From assembly GCF_018373095.1 (NCBI RefSeq), contig NZ_JAHAHT010000071.1, forward strand, positions 1 to 9,606: 9,606 bases of DNA, read 5' to 3'. Numbering within the stretch: position 1 is the stretch's first letter; each line of letters opens with the position of its first letter. The notes under the pieces were generated by a model. It had not been told where the DNA came from. It saw nothing but the letters and a program-made list of their open reading frames with translations, and ran no database searches. Origin of the DNA: Haemophilus parahaemolyticus. Its GTDB lineage: Bacteria > Pseudomonadota > Gammaproteobacteria > Enterobacterales > Pasteurellaceae. Shown here one piece after another: positions 1-6,339 of this stretch. The position numbers and the translations under genes were made by a program.

Positions 1-1045
1 GAGAGCAGTGGATAGTTTGCCTTCAAGGTAGCGTTTCCAGTTTTGAGCTTCCACTTTGGAGAGTAGCCAGTAGCTCATACTAAAGAGCATAAACACGGAG
101 GCTCCGGGGGTTCCGGGAGGGGCTATTATGGCCGCTTTGGGTATCTTGCACCGAAAGTATCGCTTTTTTCGCATCGCCTTGTTGATATAACACAATCGCT
201 TGTTGAATGCGTTGATTGATGTCTGTACTAATTTTTACCCAATCTTGATCGGCATTATCATTTGCAGTTTGTGCATTAGATTGCATCGCTTGCACGTTTT
301 GTTCTTCTCGTGTAGTCGGTAAATTTGGCAGTTGCTCTTCAATATCTTGCAACAGTTGCGTGCTTTGGTAGGCGATTTCCGTCATTTGATCAGGCTGTTC
401 GCTCATGCGGATCAAATTGTAGAATTGTTGATTAATGGCAGATGAAATTTCAGACGAACGGTTGGTCCGCACCGACATTTCCATTTCAGAATTTTTGTAG
501 CCGTTGTATTGGGCTTGTTGGAAAGTTTTTTTGGCGTTAGAAAAATCGCCATTTTCGTAGTAAGTAATAGCTTGGGCAACTAAATCGTCAATGGTTTTGA
601 AACTTTGCTGCCAGTAAGGTTTGATTTCTGCGTTATCGTAAACCCCGTGCTGCCCATCGGCGTTGAGTTGGTGACCTTCAATCAAAGAAGGCAACACTTC
701 TTGCAATTCCTTTTTTAGCCCTTCGATTTTCGCTTGAATTTCGCTCATCGGTTTGCCTTCGCCAATCATTTTGCGAATTTCACCAAAAGTGGCTTCCATT
801 TGGTAACTTTTTTGTGCCGAGAAGTTAATGCGAATCGGGCCTTCTAAATTTTCAAATACTTCAAAATACGCCATTTGCACTTCGGTTTTGGCATCATCAA
901 TTTTGTTCTCTTTAATCAAGTGCTCGGTGTTGTTGAGACGATTAGTGATGTCGGAGACCCATTGTTGGTAGTTGTCTTGGGCAAAAAGGAGTTGGGACAA
1001 TCCCAAAATAAGAGAAAAAATAATGTAGCGAATAAGACGATGCAT
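1..1045 (-). pseudogene. FTR1-family iron permease gene, internally deleted and frameshifted (5' part plus start of 3' part)
   Basis: Intact FTR1-type permeases import iron across the inner membrane, using an exported N-terminal domain followed by transmembrane helices with REGLE motifs. Here the start at 1045 (ATG, with GGAAG 7 bases upstream) gives a signal peptide (residues 1-22, ending LLFA) and a periplasmic, helical, acidic domain with the repeat core AYFEVFE near residue 60. A second repeat begins at about residue 290 (YQQGDAKKAILSVQDT) but is cut short. The frame then runs into unrelated residues and stops at 80-82. In another frame, bases 1-96 encode VFMLFSMSYWLLSKVEAQ and onward, which I recognise as a mid-membrane part of FTR1. 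The rest of the second repeat and the first helices, including the first REGLE motif, are missing: roughly 150 residues by my recollection of the family. The gene continues past the left edge. I call it broken; a sequencing or assembly error is the alternative. Confidence 0.72.
97..139. other. GC-rich filler at the FTR1 deletion junction
   Basis: About 43 bases, roughly 69% G+C, in otherwise AT-rich surroundings. The stretch lies exactly between the last recognisable residues of the periplasmic domain (QDT, 140-148 minus strand) and the first recognisable residues of the membrane domain (VF, 91-96 minus strand). It contains two copies of TCCGGG 9 bases apart (103-108 and 112-117) and imperfect inverted matches CTCC/GGAG. 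Its reading in the downstream frame is rich in Pro, Gly and Ala and does not resemble FTR1. I do not recognise its origin. Confidence 0.5.
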
Positions 1046-1082
1046 ATCATTACTTCCAAATGAAACTAGTTCTTAGTTAGCT

Positions 1083-1110
1083 ATTATCCTATTCTTTTAG
1101 GAAAGAGCAA
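1083..1110 (-). promoter_or_regulatory. Candidate promoter for the FTR1 gene
   Basis: On the minus strand, TTGCTC (1105-1110) and GATAAT (1083-1088) are separated by 16 bases, and lie about 38 bases upstream of the start codon. Both hexamers match the sigma-70 consensus in most positions. I saw no convincing Fur box beside it, although FTR1 genes are often iron-regulated. The call rests on hexamer matching only. Confidence 0.35.
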
Positions 1111-1191
1111 GAGGTAAAAGGGAGAATTTTTCTGGAAATATTATTAGAAGAGAAAAAGTAAGGTGTAAAGAGAAAGTTGAAATTAAGTTTA

Positions 1192-1218
1192 AAGCTGGTC
1201 AGTATTTTCGACCAGCTT
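1192..1218 (-). terminator. Hairpin terminator after pepD
   Basis: A perfect 9-base-pair stem, AAGCTGGTC (1192-1200) with GACCAGCTT (1210-1218), encloses a 9-base loop. It sits 16 bases beyond the pepD stop. On the minus strand it is followed by TTTAAACTTAATTT, only a weak U-tract, so termination may be partial and some pepD transcript may continue towards the FTR1 gene. Confidence 0.55.
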
Positions 1219-1233
1219 ATTTACTCTTACTTA

Positions 1234-2682
1234 TTACGATTTTTGAGGTGCATTTGCCAATAATTTGGTGAGCAATTCCCAATAAATTTGTACCGCAGGA
1301 ATATGCACTTTTTCATCTGGTGAGTGTGCGTTGCGGATGGTTGGCCCGATAGAGACTAAATCCATATTTGGATATACCTCTTTGATTAAACCACATTCTA
1401 AGCCTGCGTGAATAACTTTGATTTGAGCTTCATAACCTAACACTTCATCATAGATTCTTTTCGTGAGAGCCGTAATTTCAGAATTTGGTGCAGGTTCCCA
1501 GCCAGGGTAATTGCCTGAATATTCGACCGTTGCTCCTGTTAATTGTGCTAAGGCATTTAAGCGACTACGCACTTCTTCTTTGCCGTGTTCAACTAATGAA
1601 CGAGATAAAATCGTGCCTACTAATTGCTCATTTTGAAGTGAAAGCACGCCAATGCTGAGTGAGGTTTCCACCACGTTTTTTACCGCATCACTATTGCGGA
1701 TTACGCCGTTTGGCAACAGCGTTAAGAACTGCAATGCGGTTTGGGTCGCTTTTGCAGTAAAGGCTTTTTCGGCTGAATTTGTTGCTTCCGCAACCAGTGT
1801 TAAATTCGGTTCTGCTAAGTGATATTCTGATTGGAATTTTGCTTGTAGTTGCTCAATGCAAGCGGTAATTTTTGCCACATCTTTTACCAAAAGGGTAGCG
1901 TGAGCTTCTCGTGGAATCGCATTGCGTACCGAACCGCCCGCAATATTTACCAGTTGGAAGGCTTCTACTTGGTAAAGATCTGAAAGAATACGCGTTAATA
2001 GCTTGATGGCATTCACACGGTTGGTGTGAATATCGCAGCCAGAGTGCCCACCGCGTAAGCCTTTCAGCGTGATTTGCACTGCTTGACCTTCTGCTTTTTC
2101 AAAATCAATAGGCAAGTGAATTTCTACGTTTTCACCACCTGCACAACCGATATAAATTTCGCCGTTATCTTCGGTATCTGTGTTGATCATTATGTTAGAT
2201 GTTAGCCAGTTTGGACGCAAGCCTAATGCTCCTTCCATTCCTACTTCTTCGCTCATTGTGAGAAGCACTTCGATTTCTGGGTGAGCTAAATCAGTTGAGG
2301 AAAGCACAGCAAGGCAAGAGGCTAAACCTATGCCATTATCCGCACCAAGGGTTGTGCCTTTAGCTTTGACCCATTCGCCATCTTGGTAAGGTTGGATCGG
2401 ATCTTTCAAAAAATCGTGCACTGTGCTTGCGTTGGCTTGTGGCACCATATCTAAATGTGCTTGCAGGGCGAGAGTTTGGCGGTTTTCCATACCTTGTGTG
2501 GCAGGTTTACGAATTAAAATATTACCTGCATCATCGCGTTCAACGAAAAGGGATTGAGATTTTGCCCAATCTACAATGAAATTAGCGATTTGCTCTTCGT
2601 GATAAGAAGGGTGGGGAATAGCACAAATTTTATCGAACCATTGCCAAAGTGCTTGTGGATTTAAAGAAGCAATTTCAGACAT
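1234..2682 (-). CDS. pepD: Aminoacyl-histidine dipeptidase (peptidase D, M20C metallopeptidase)
   Basis: PepD is a cytosolic two-zinc dipeptidase that splits Xaa-His and other dipeptides (carnosinase-like). The 482-residue product has almost the same length as E. coli PepD. Visible M20 landmarks are H76 and D78 in QAHLDMV (metal ligand and catalytic Asp), D115 in GADNGIG (bridging ligand), E145-E146 in SEEVGMEG (catalytic Glu and ligand), D169 in NTDTEDNG and H453 in NAHSPDE. The lid/dimerisation domain lies between, including GGHSGCDIH. I chose the ATG at 2682 because GAGGT lies 5 bases ahead of it. An in-frame ATG four codons upstream (2694) overlaps that ribosome-binding site and is unlikely to be used. 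The gene is divergent from gpt, as in E. coli, and ends in a hairpin at 1192-1218. It appears intact. Family assignment is firm. Confidence 0.96.
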   Translation of the reverse strand: MSEIASLNPQALWQWFDKICAIPHPSYHEEQIANFIVDWAKSQSLFVERDDAGNILIRKPATQGMENRQTLALQAHLDMVPQANASTVHDFLKDPIQPYQDGEWVKAKGTTLGADNGIGLASCLAVLSSTDLAHPEIEVLLTMSEEVGMEGALGLRPNWLTSNIMINTDTEDNGEIYIGCAGGENVEIHLPIDFEKAEGQAVQITLKGLRGGHSGCDIHTNRVNAIKLLTRILSDLYQVEAFQLVNIAGGSVRNAIPREAHATLLVKDVAKITACIEQLQAKFQSEYHLAEPNLTLVAEATNSAEKAFTAKATQTALQFLTLLPNGVIRNSDAVKNVVETSLSIGVLSLQNEQLVGTILSRSLVEHGKEEVRSRLNALAQLTGATVEYSGNYPGWEPAPNSEITALTKRIYDEVLGYEAQIKVIHAGLECGLIKEVYPNMDLVSIGPTIRNAHSPDEKVHIPAVQIYWELLTKLLANAPQKS

Positions 2683-2710
2683 ATAATACCTCATTTGTTT
2701 ATTTCTGTTA

Positions 2711-2739
2711 AATATCGAGAAAACTCTACCGCTTGTAAA
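2711..2739 (-). promoter_or_regulatory. Candidate pepD promoter overlapping an uptake signal
   Basis: On the minus strand, TTTACA (2734-2739; five of six consensus bases) and GATATT (2711-2716) are 17 bases apart, about 30 bases upstream of the pepD start. The uptake-signal 9-mer at 2728-2736 overlaps the -35 box and spacer. I saw no equally good candidate for gpt on the opposite strand. Confidence 0.4.
2728..2736 (-). other. DNA uptake signal sequence (Apl-type core)
   Basis: Exact ACAAGCGGT on the minus strand. This is the 9-base core of the uptake signal recognised during natural transformation in the Actinobacillus pleuropneumoniae / Mannheimia subclade. It lies in the pepD-gpt intergenic region. 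Confidence 0.7.
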
Positions 2740-2872
2740 ATATTTATATTCAAAAGCGAGAAAGAATATGCGGGAAATAATAGCACGAATGTCATTTTTA
2801 GGTTAGAATAACGCAATTTTTTTATTCGGTGAAACCTCAATTCGTCGATTTTTTATATTTTGGGATCTAGTT

Positions 2873-3346
2873 ATGAGCGAAAAATACACAAATGAAAAAT
2901 ATGTTGTGACGTGGGATATGTTCCATATGCACGCACGCAAATTGGCAGAGCGTTTATTACCTGCTTCACAATGGAAAGGCATTATTGCCGTAAGCCGTGG
3001 CGGTTTATTCCCAGCGGCAGTGCTGGCACGTGAATTAGGCATTCGCTACGTTGAAACCGTATGTATTGCAAGCTACGATCATGATAACCAAGGTGCGTTA
3101 AAAGTATTACACGCAGCACAAACGGATGGCGAAGGTTTCATCGTTGTGGATGACTTAGTTGATACGGGTAACACCGCTCGCGAAATTCGAAGAATGTATC
3201 CAAAAGCGAAATTTGTGACCGTGTTCGCAAAACCAGCAGGTGCACCGTTAGTAGACGATTATGTCATTGATATTCCTCAAGAAACTTGGATTGAACAGCC
3301 TTGGGATTTAGGCATTCAGTTCGTTCCACCTCTTGCGAAAAAATAA
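2873..3346 (+). CDS. gpt: Xanthine-guanine phosphoribosyltransferase
   Basis: Gpt salvages guanine, xanthine and hypoxanthine by attaching them to PRPP to give the nucleoside monophosphates, at the inner face of the membrane. The 157-residue product aligns by eye along its length with E. coli Gpt (152 residues). It has the PRPP loop SRGG (41-44), the PRPP-binding signature VVDDLVDTGNTA (91-102), base-binding K120 in FAKPAG, and the C-terminal WIEQPWDLG segment that caps the purine. The N-terminus carries about five extra residues because the EKY element is repeated (EKYTNEKY, codons 3-10). The ATG at 2873 has only a weak ribosome-binding site (GGGA about 10 bases upstream). No other in-frame ATG would keep the conserved VVTWDMF start. 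It is divergent from pepD and followed by its own terminator. Confidence 0.96.
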   Translation: MSEKYTNEKYVVTWDMFHMHARKLAERLLPASQWKGIIAVSRGGLFPAAVLARELGIRYVETVCIASYDHDNQGALKVLHAAQTDGEGFIVVDDLVDTGNTAREIRRMYPKAKFVTVFAKPAGAPLVDDYVIDIPQETWIEQPWDLGIQFVPPLAKK

Positions 3347-3351
3347 TCATC

Positions 3352-3395
3352 AAAATGGGTAATGAAGTGGATTCGTTACCCATTTTCTCTTTTTA
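3352..3395 (+). terminator. Rho-independent terminator after gpt
   Basis: AAAATGGGTAA (3352-3362) pairs perfectly with TTACCCATTTT (3376-3386), an 11-base-pair stem with a 13-base loop. It is followed by CTCTTTTTACT. It starts 5 bases after the gpt stop and separates gpt from gmk. Confidence 0.8.
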
Positions 3396-3427
3396 CTCCC
3401 TTTATCTGATTTCCTCTTGAGGTTGTT

Positions 3428-4051
3428 ATGAGTTTAGGTAATTTATATATTTTATCTGCCCCAAGCGGTGCAGGAAAGTCCTCTCTAATCAATGCGTTAC
3501 TTGCCGATTTACCTCGCAACGAAGTACGTTTATCAATTTCTCACACCACCCGTAATCCTCGCCCAGCGGAAGAAGATGGCGTGCATTATTATTTCACTAC
3601 TCACGCTGAGTTTGAGGCGTTGATTGAGAAAGATCATTTCCTTGAATGGGCAGAGGTATTCGGCAACTATTACGGCACATCTTTGCCGATGATTGAAAAA
3701 TCACTTGAGCAAGGTGTGGATGTGTTTTTAGATATTGACTGGCAAGGGGCAAGACAAATTCGCCAAAAAGTATCGAATGTGAAAACGATCTTCATTCTGC
3801 CACCTTCACGTGAAGAGTTAAAAAATCGTTTAGTGGGGCGTGGTCAAGATTCAGAAGAAACCATTGCAAAACGTATGGCGGAAGCGGAATCAGAAATTAG
3901 CCATTATAACGAGTTTGATTACGTGATTGTAAATGATGATTTCCAACAGGCTTTGGCGGAACTTAAAGCAATTTTGACTGCCGAACGCTTGAAATTGGCT
4001 TCTCAAGAGATTCGTCATAAAGCGTTGATTGGGCAACTTTTGGCGAAGTAA
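3428..4051 (+). CDS. gmk: Guanylate kinase
   Basis: Gmk phosphorylates GMP to GDP with ATP in the cytosol and is essential for GTP supply. It is thematically related to the neighbouring gpt, which makes GMP. The 207-residue length is that of E. coli Gmk. The P-loop is SAPSGAGKSS (10-19). The GMP-binding segment SHTTRNPRPAEEDGVHYYF (38-56) carries the usual Ser, Arg and Tyr ligands, followed by the FGNYYGTS motif. DIDWQGARQ and the LID segment GRGQDSEETIAKRM follow. The start has GAGG 5 bases upstream. In E. coli and H. influenzae, as I recall, gmk is followed by rpoZ and spoT. Here a REP-like element and a TolC-family gene follow instead. No clear promoter is visible in the short gap after the gpt terminator. 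Confidence 0.97.
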   Translation: MSLGNLYILSAPSGAGKSSLINALLADLPRNEVRLSISHTTRNPRPAEEDGVHYYFTTHAEFEALIEKDHFLEWAEVFGNYYGTSLPMIEKSLEQGVDVFLDIDWQGARQIRQKVSNVKTIFILPPSREELKNRLVGRGQDSEETIAKRMAEAESEISHYNEFDYVIVNDDFQQALAELKAILTAERLKLASQEIRHKALIGQLLAK

Positions 4052-4074
4052 TCATTGTATAGTTATATACGATC

Positions 4075-4141
4075 TGTAGGATGGGCTTTAGCCCATCATT
4101 TACTGAATTGATCTATTTGATGGGCTAAAGCCCATCCTACA
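4075..4141. repeat. Inverted pair of REP-like palindromes (REPIN/BIME-like element)
   Basis: Two 24-base arms (4075-4098 and 4118-4141) are perfect reverse complements, separated by 19 bases. Each arm is itself nearly palindromic: GATGGGCTTTAGCCCATC in the left arm, with an 8-base-pair stem, and its complement in the right arm. Each arm starts with GTAG at its outer foot. A GTAG tetranucleotide next to a short hairpin is the known layout of REP sequences mobilised by REP-associated tyrosine transposases (RAYTs), and two in inverted orientation form a REPIN. No RAYT gene is in the window. The element lies 23 bases after the gmk stop and ends 14 bases before the efflux-gene start, so it could also act as a terminator or leader structure. 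Confidence 0.7.
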
Positions 4142-4155
4142 CTTAAGGAAACCGA

Positions 4156-5553
4156 ATGAAATTATCCAAATTAACTTTTGCCGTCGTGCTCGGTTTAGCA
4201 TTATCTGCATGTTCAAATATGAGCAATGATGGCAGCCTAGACCAAGCAAAACAAACCTATCAAAATTACCAAGATATTACCAAACAATTCTCTGTTGATG
4301 AACAATGGTGGCACGGTTATAACGATCTACAACTGAATGAATTAGTGGAACAAGCGATTAAAAATAACTTAGATCTTGCAAAAAGTGCCATTGCAGTAAA
4401 TCGTGCCCTTTATAATGCAAATTTAGTGGGAGCAAACCTTGTACCAACCTTTAGCGGTTCAGCTTCATCATCGGCATCAAAAGGTGTTGGATCAAGTAAC
4501 AATACCAATTCTGTTGGCACTTCAACGGTAACTAATACCGCAAGCTTTAACTTAAGTTACACTATCGACTTATGGCGTCGTTTAGCAGACAGTGCAAGTG
4601 CGGCAGAGTGGGAACATAAAGCGACACAAGACGACTTAAAAGCGGCTCGCCTTTCATTGATTAACTCCGTGGTGGCAACTTATTACCAAATTGCTTACTA
4701 CAAAGATGCGATTGCGGTAACAAACCGCACCATCAAAAACTATGAGCAAATCAGCAATATCTTAAACAATAAATTGAAAGTGGGGGCAATCGACCCATTA
4801 GCGGTAGAGCAGGCTCAACAAGCGACCCTAAGTGCTCGTAATAGTGTGGTTGGCTTAGCAACAAGCTTAAAAACCGCTGAACAAACGATGCGTAATTTGC
4901 TAAATCTTCAGCCAAATCAACCGCTTCCATCTCGTTATCCAAACATTCTTAACGTGAAATTACAAGGCGTGGATACCAATGTACCCGTTTCCGCCATTGC
5001 AAACCGTCCAGATGTGGCGATGCGTTTAAATCGTTTACAAAGTGCGTTTAAAACCTTAACAGCAACCGAAAAAAGCTGGTTCCCAACTTTAACCTTAGGT
5101 GGAGCAATCTCGGGTAGTGCACGTTCAGCATCAAATGTGGCAGATAACCCAATTGCAAACGGCGTGTTCTCATTCGATCTGCCATTCTTAGATTGGAATC
5201 GTGTGAAAAATAACGTGAAAATCTCTGAAGCAGATTACACTACCGCTCGTATGAACTACGAACAAACGATTACCTCTGCATTAAACGAAATTGACAGCTA
5301 TTATTACACTTACAACCAGTCACGTAGTAGTTTCGATTTATTAGAGCAAACTTACGAGAAAAACCGTAAAATCACTACTTACTACCAAAACCGTTACAAC
5401 CAAGGTGTAGCAGAATTCCGCGATTGGATTAGTGCGATGAATACCGAGCTGAGTTCACAAATTGCTTTGTTAAATCAAAAATATACGATTTTAATGAATG
5501 AAAATTTAGTGTATCAAGCAATGGCAGGGAAATTCCAACTTTCAGCTAAATAA
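4156..5553 (+). CDS. TolC-family outer-membrane efflux lipoprotein (OprM/NodT type)
   Basis: Such proteins form trimeric outer-membrane channels with long periplasmic helical tunnels that dock with inner-membrane pumps and adaptors to expel drugs, dyes or toxins. The 465-residue product has a lipoprotein signal with LSAC at 16-19. C19 would be lipidated, and Ser at +2 favours outer-membrane sorting. Two outer-membrane-efflux repeats follow. The first includes the Ser/Asn/Thr-rich stretch at about 96-130, the likely surface beta-strands and loop, and LSYTIDLWRR. The second includes the conserved NRPDV (about 287-291) and FDLPFLDWNRV. ATG 4156 has AAGGAA 5 bases upstream. No adaptor or pump gene is adjacent, so the partner is unknown. 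It resembles the TolC-like proteins of Haemophilus and Aggregatibacter (TdeA), but I do not assign a symbol. A weak TTGGCG/TATATA pair (4040-4069) could be its promoter, and it is followed by a terminator. Confidence 0.9.
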   Translation: MKLSKLTFAVVLGLALSACSNMSNDGSLDQAKQTYQNYQDITKQFSVDEQWWHGYNDLQLNELVEQAIKNNLDLAKSAIAVNRALYNANLVGANLVPTFSGSASSSASKGVGSSNNTNSVGTSTVTNTASFNLSYTIDLWRRLADSASAAEWEHKATQDDLKAARLSLINSVVATYYQIAYYKDAIAVTNRTIKNYEQISNILNNKLKVGAIDPLAVEQAQQATLSARNSVVGLATSLKTAEQTMRNLLNLQPNQPLPSRYPNILNVKLQGVDTNVPVSAIANRPDVAMRLNRLQSAFKTLTATEKSWFPTLTLGGAISGSARSASNVADNPIANGVFSFDLPFLDWNRVKNNVKISEADYTTARMNYEQTITSALNEIDSYYYTYNQSRSSFDLLEQTYEKNRKITTYYQNRYNQGVAEFRDWISAMNTELSSQIALLNQKYTILMNENLVYQAMAGKFQLSAK

Positions 5554-5598
5554 TTTGTCATTTTATACTTTCTATAGAGGTAGAATTATATTTAGAAT

Positions 5599-5638
5599 AG
5601 AGAACAGCAACCATAAATTGCTGTTCTTTTGTATTTTT
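5599..5638 (+). terminator. Rho-independent terminator after the efflux gene
   Basis: AGAACAGCAA (5601-5610) pairs perfectly with TTGCTGTTCT (5618-5627) around a 7-base loop, extendable by a G-T and an A-T pair. It is followed by TTTTGTATTTTT. It lies 47 bases after the efflux stop and only about 18 bases before the start of the DUF1919 gene, so it may work as an attenuator for that gene. Confidence 0.8.
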
Positions 5639-5655
5639 GGAGAGAGGAAAGAATT

Positions 5656-6279
5656 TTGTTATTTACTAAATTTAGAAATTGGTTTAATCGCCAAATGCGA
5701 AAATCCATTAACGAGAAAAATCAACAACGTTTGAGCAATCACGCAATGTCTGTGATTGCCAGTAATTGCAATGGTGCATTTATTCTGCACGATTTAGGAG
5801 AACAATTCCGCTCTCCTTTTGTAAATCTTTACCTTGAGCCTGAGGATTTTGTAAAATATCTGCAAAATTTCACCGCTTATAATCAGATGGAGCTGGGGTT
5901 TATAACTACTGATAAGCCTTATCCTGTCGGGAAATTGAGCGATATTACTTTTCATTTTATGCATTACCACAGCGAGCAAGAAGCAAAAGCAAAATGGGAA
6001 GAACGGCTTAAACGATTAAATTTGGATAATCTGTTTATTATAATGACAGATCGCGATGGTTGCACCGAGCAAGATTTGCAAGCGTTTGACCAACTGCCGT
6101 TTAAGCATAAAGTGGTGTTTACGCATAAATCTTATTCTGAAATCAAATCCAGTTTTTATATCAAAGGCTTTGAAAAACAAGGGCAAGTTGGAGATTTATT
6201 TGAATTTTCAGGCTGGAATGGGCGGAAATATTACGACCAATTTGATTACGTAAGCTGGTTTAATGCTATCCAAAATTAA
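5656..6279 (+). CDS. DUF1919-family protein (uncharacterised; relatives in polysaccharide loci)
   Basis: The product matches what I recall of the DUF1919 family, whose biochemical role is not established; some members are annotated in capsule or exopolysaccharide loci. Features seen (207 residues from TTG 5656): a basic N-terminus, IASNCNGAF (34-42), SPFVNLYLEPEDF (53-65), YPVGKLSDITFHFMHY (89-104), SEQEAKAKWEER (106-117) and CTEQDLQAFDQLPFKHKVVFT (126-146). There is no signal peptide or membrane helix, so it is probably cytosolic. The start is uncertain. TTG at 5656 follows AGAGGAAAG at good spacing and begins a natural MLFTKFRNWF, whereas an in-frame TTG at 5629 lies inside the upstream terminator's T-run and lacks a ribosome-binding site. 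No polysaccharide genes surround it; the neighbours are an efflux channel and degS. Family call is fairly sure, function unknown. Confidence 0.8.
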   Translation: MLFTKFRNWFNRQMRKSINEKNQQRLSNHAMSVIASNCNGAFILHDLGEQFRSPFVNLYLEPEDFVKYLQNFTAYNQMELGFITTDKPYPVGKLSDITFHFMHYHSEQEAKAKWEERLKRLNLDNLFIIMTDRDGCTEQDLQAFDQLPFKHKVVFTHKSYSEIKSSFYIKGFEKQGQVGDLFEFSGWNGRKYYDQFDYVSWFNAIQN

Positions 6280-6289
6280 GCAAAAGTTA

Positions 6290-6298
6290 TGCTATAAT
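6290..6298 (+). promoter_or_regulatory. Extended -10 promoter for degS (and possibly cmk)
   Basis: TGCTATAAT (6290-6298) is a perfect extended -10 element (TGN plus TATAAT), 11 bases after the DUF1919 stop and about 40 bases before degS. There is no recognisable -35 at 17 bases, which extended -10 promoters tolerate. Transcripts would begin at about 6304-6306, near a small hairpin GCCAT/ATGGC (6302-6314). Confidence 0.65.
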
Positions 6299-6339
6299 AT
6301 GGCCATTTTATGGCAATTAAAGCGGTGAGTTAAGACGTA

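Noticed and set aside
875..1063. Short plus-strand frame antisense to the FTR1 gene
   Set aside because: It lies almost wholly opposite a well-supported secreted domain, has no ribosome-binding site and no recognisable protein sequence.
1046..1120. Possible Fur box upstream of the FTR1 gene
   Set aside because: Only a single GATAAT-like hexamer is present, better explained as a -10 box; the repeated hexamer layout of a Fur site is missing.
2810..2827. ACGCAA followed by a T-run upstream of gpt, resembling half a PurR operator
   Set aside because: The second half of the PurR palindrome is absent.
2804..2859. Possible gpt -10 boxes TAGAAT (2804-2809) and TATATT (2854-2859)
   Set aside because: Neither has an acceptable -35 at 16-18 bases, so I did not list a gpt promoter.
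2803..3042. Minus-strand frame over the start of gpt
   Set aside because: It is the complement of the conserved Gpt coding sequence and the gap before it; no family resemblance.
4075..4141. Long inverted repeat considered as insertion-sequence ends or CRISPR repeats
   Set aside because: Only 19 bases separate the arms, with no transposase, and there are just two copies in inverted orientation; a REPIN-like element fits better.
4751..4942. Minus-strand frame inside the efflux gene
   Set aside because: Shadow of a conserved coding region, with no ribosome-binding site.
6056..6253. Plus-strand second frame inside the DUF1919 gene
   Set aside because: It overlaps conserved DUF1919 motifs in the main frame and encodes nothing recognisable.
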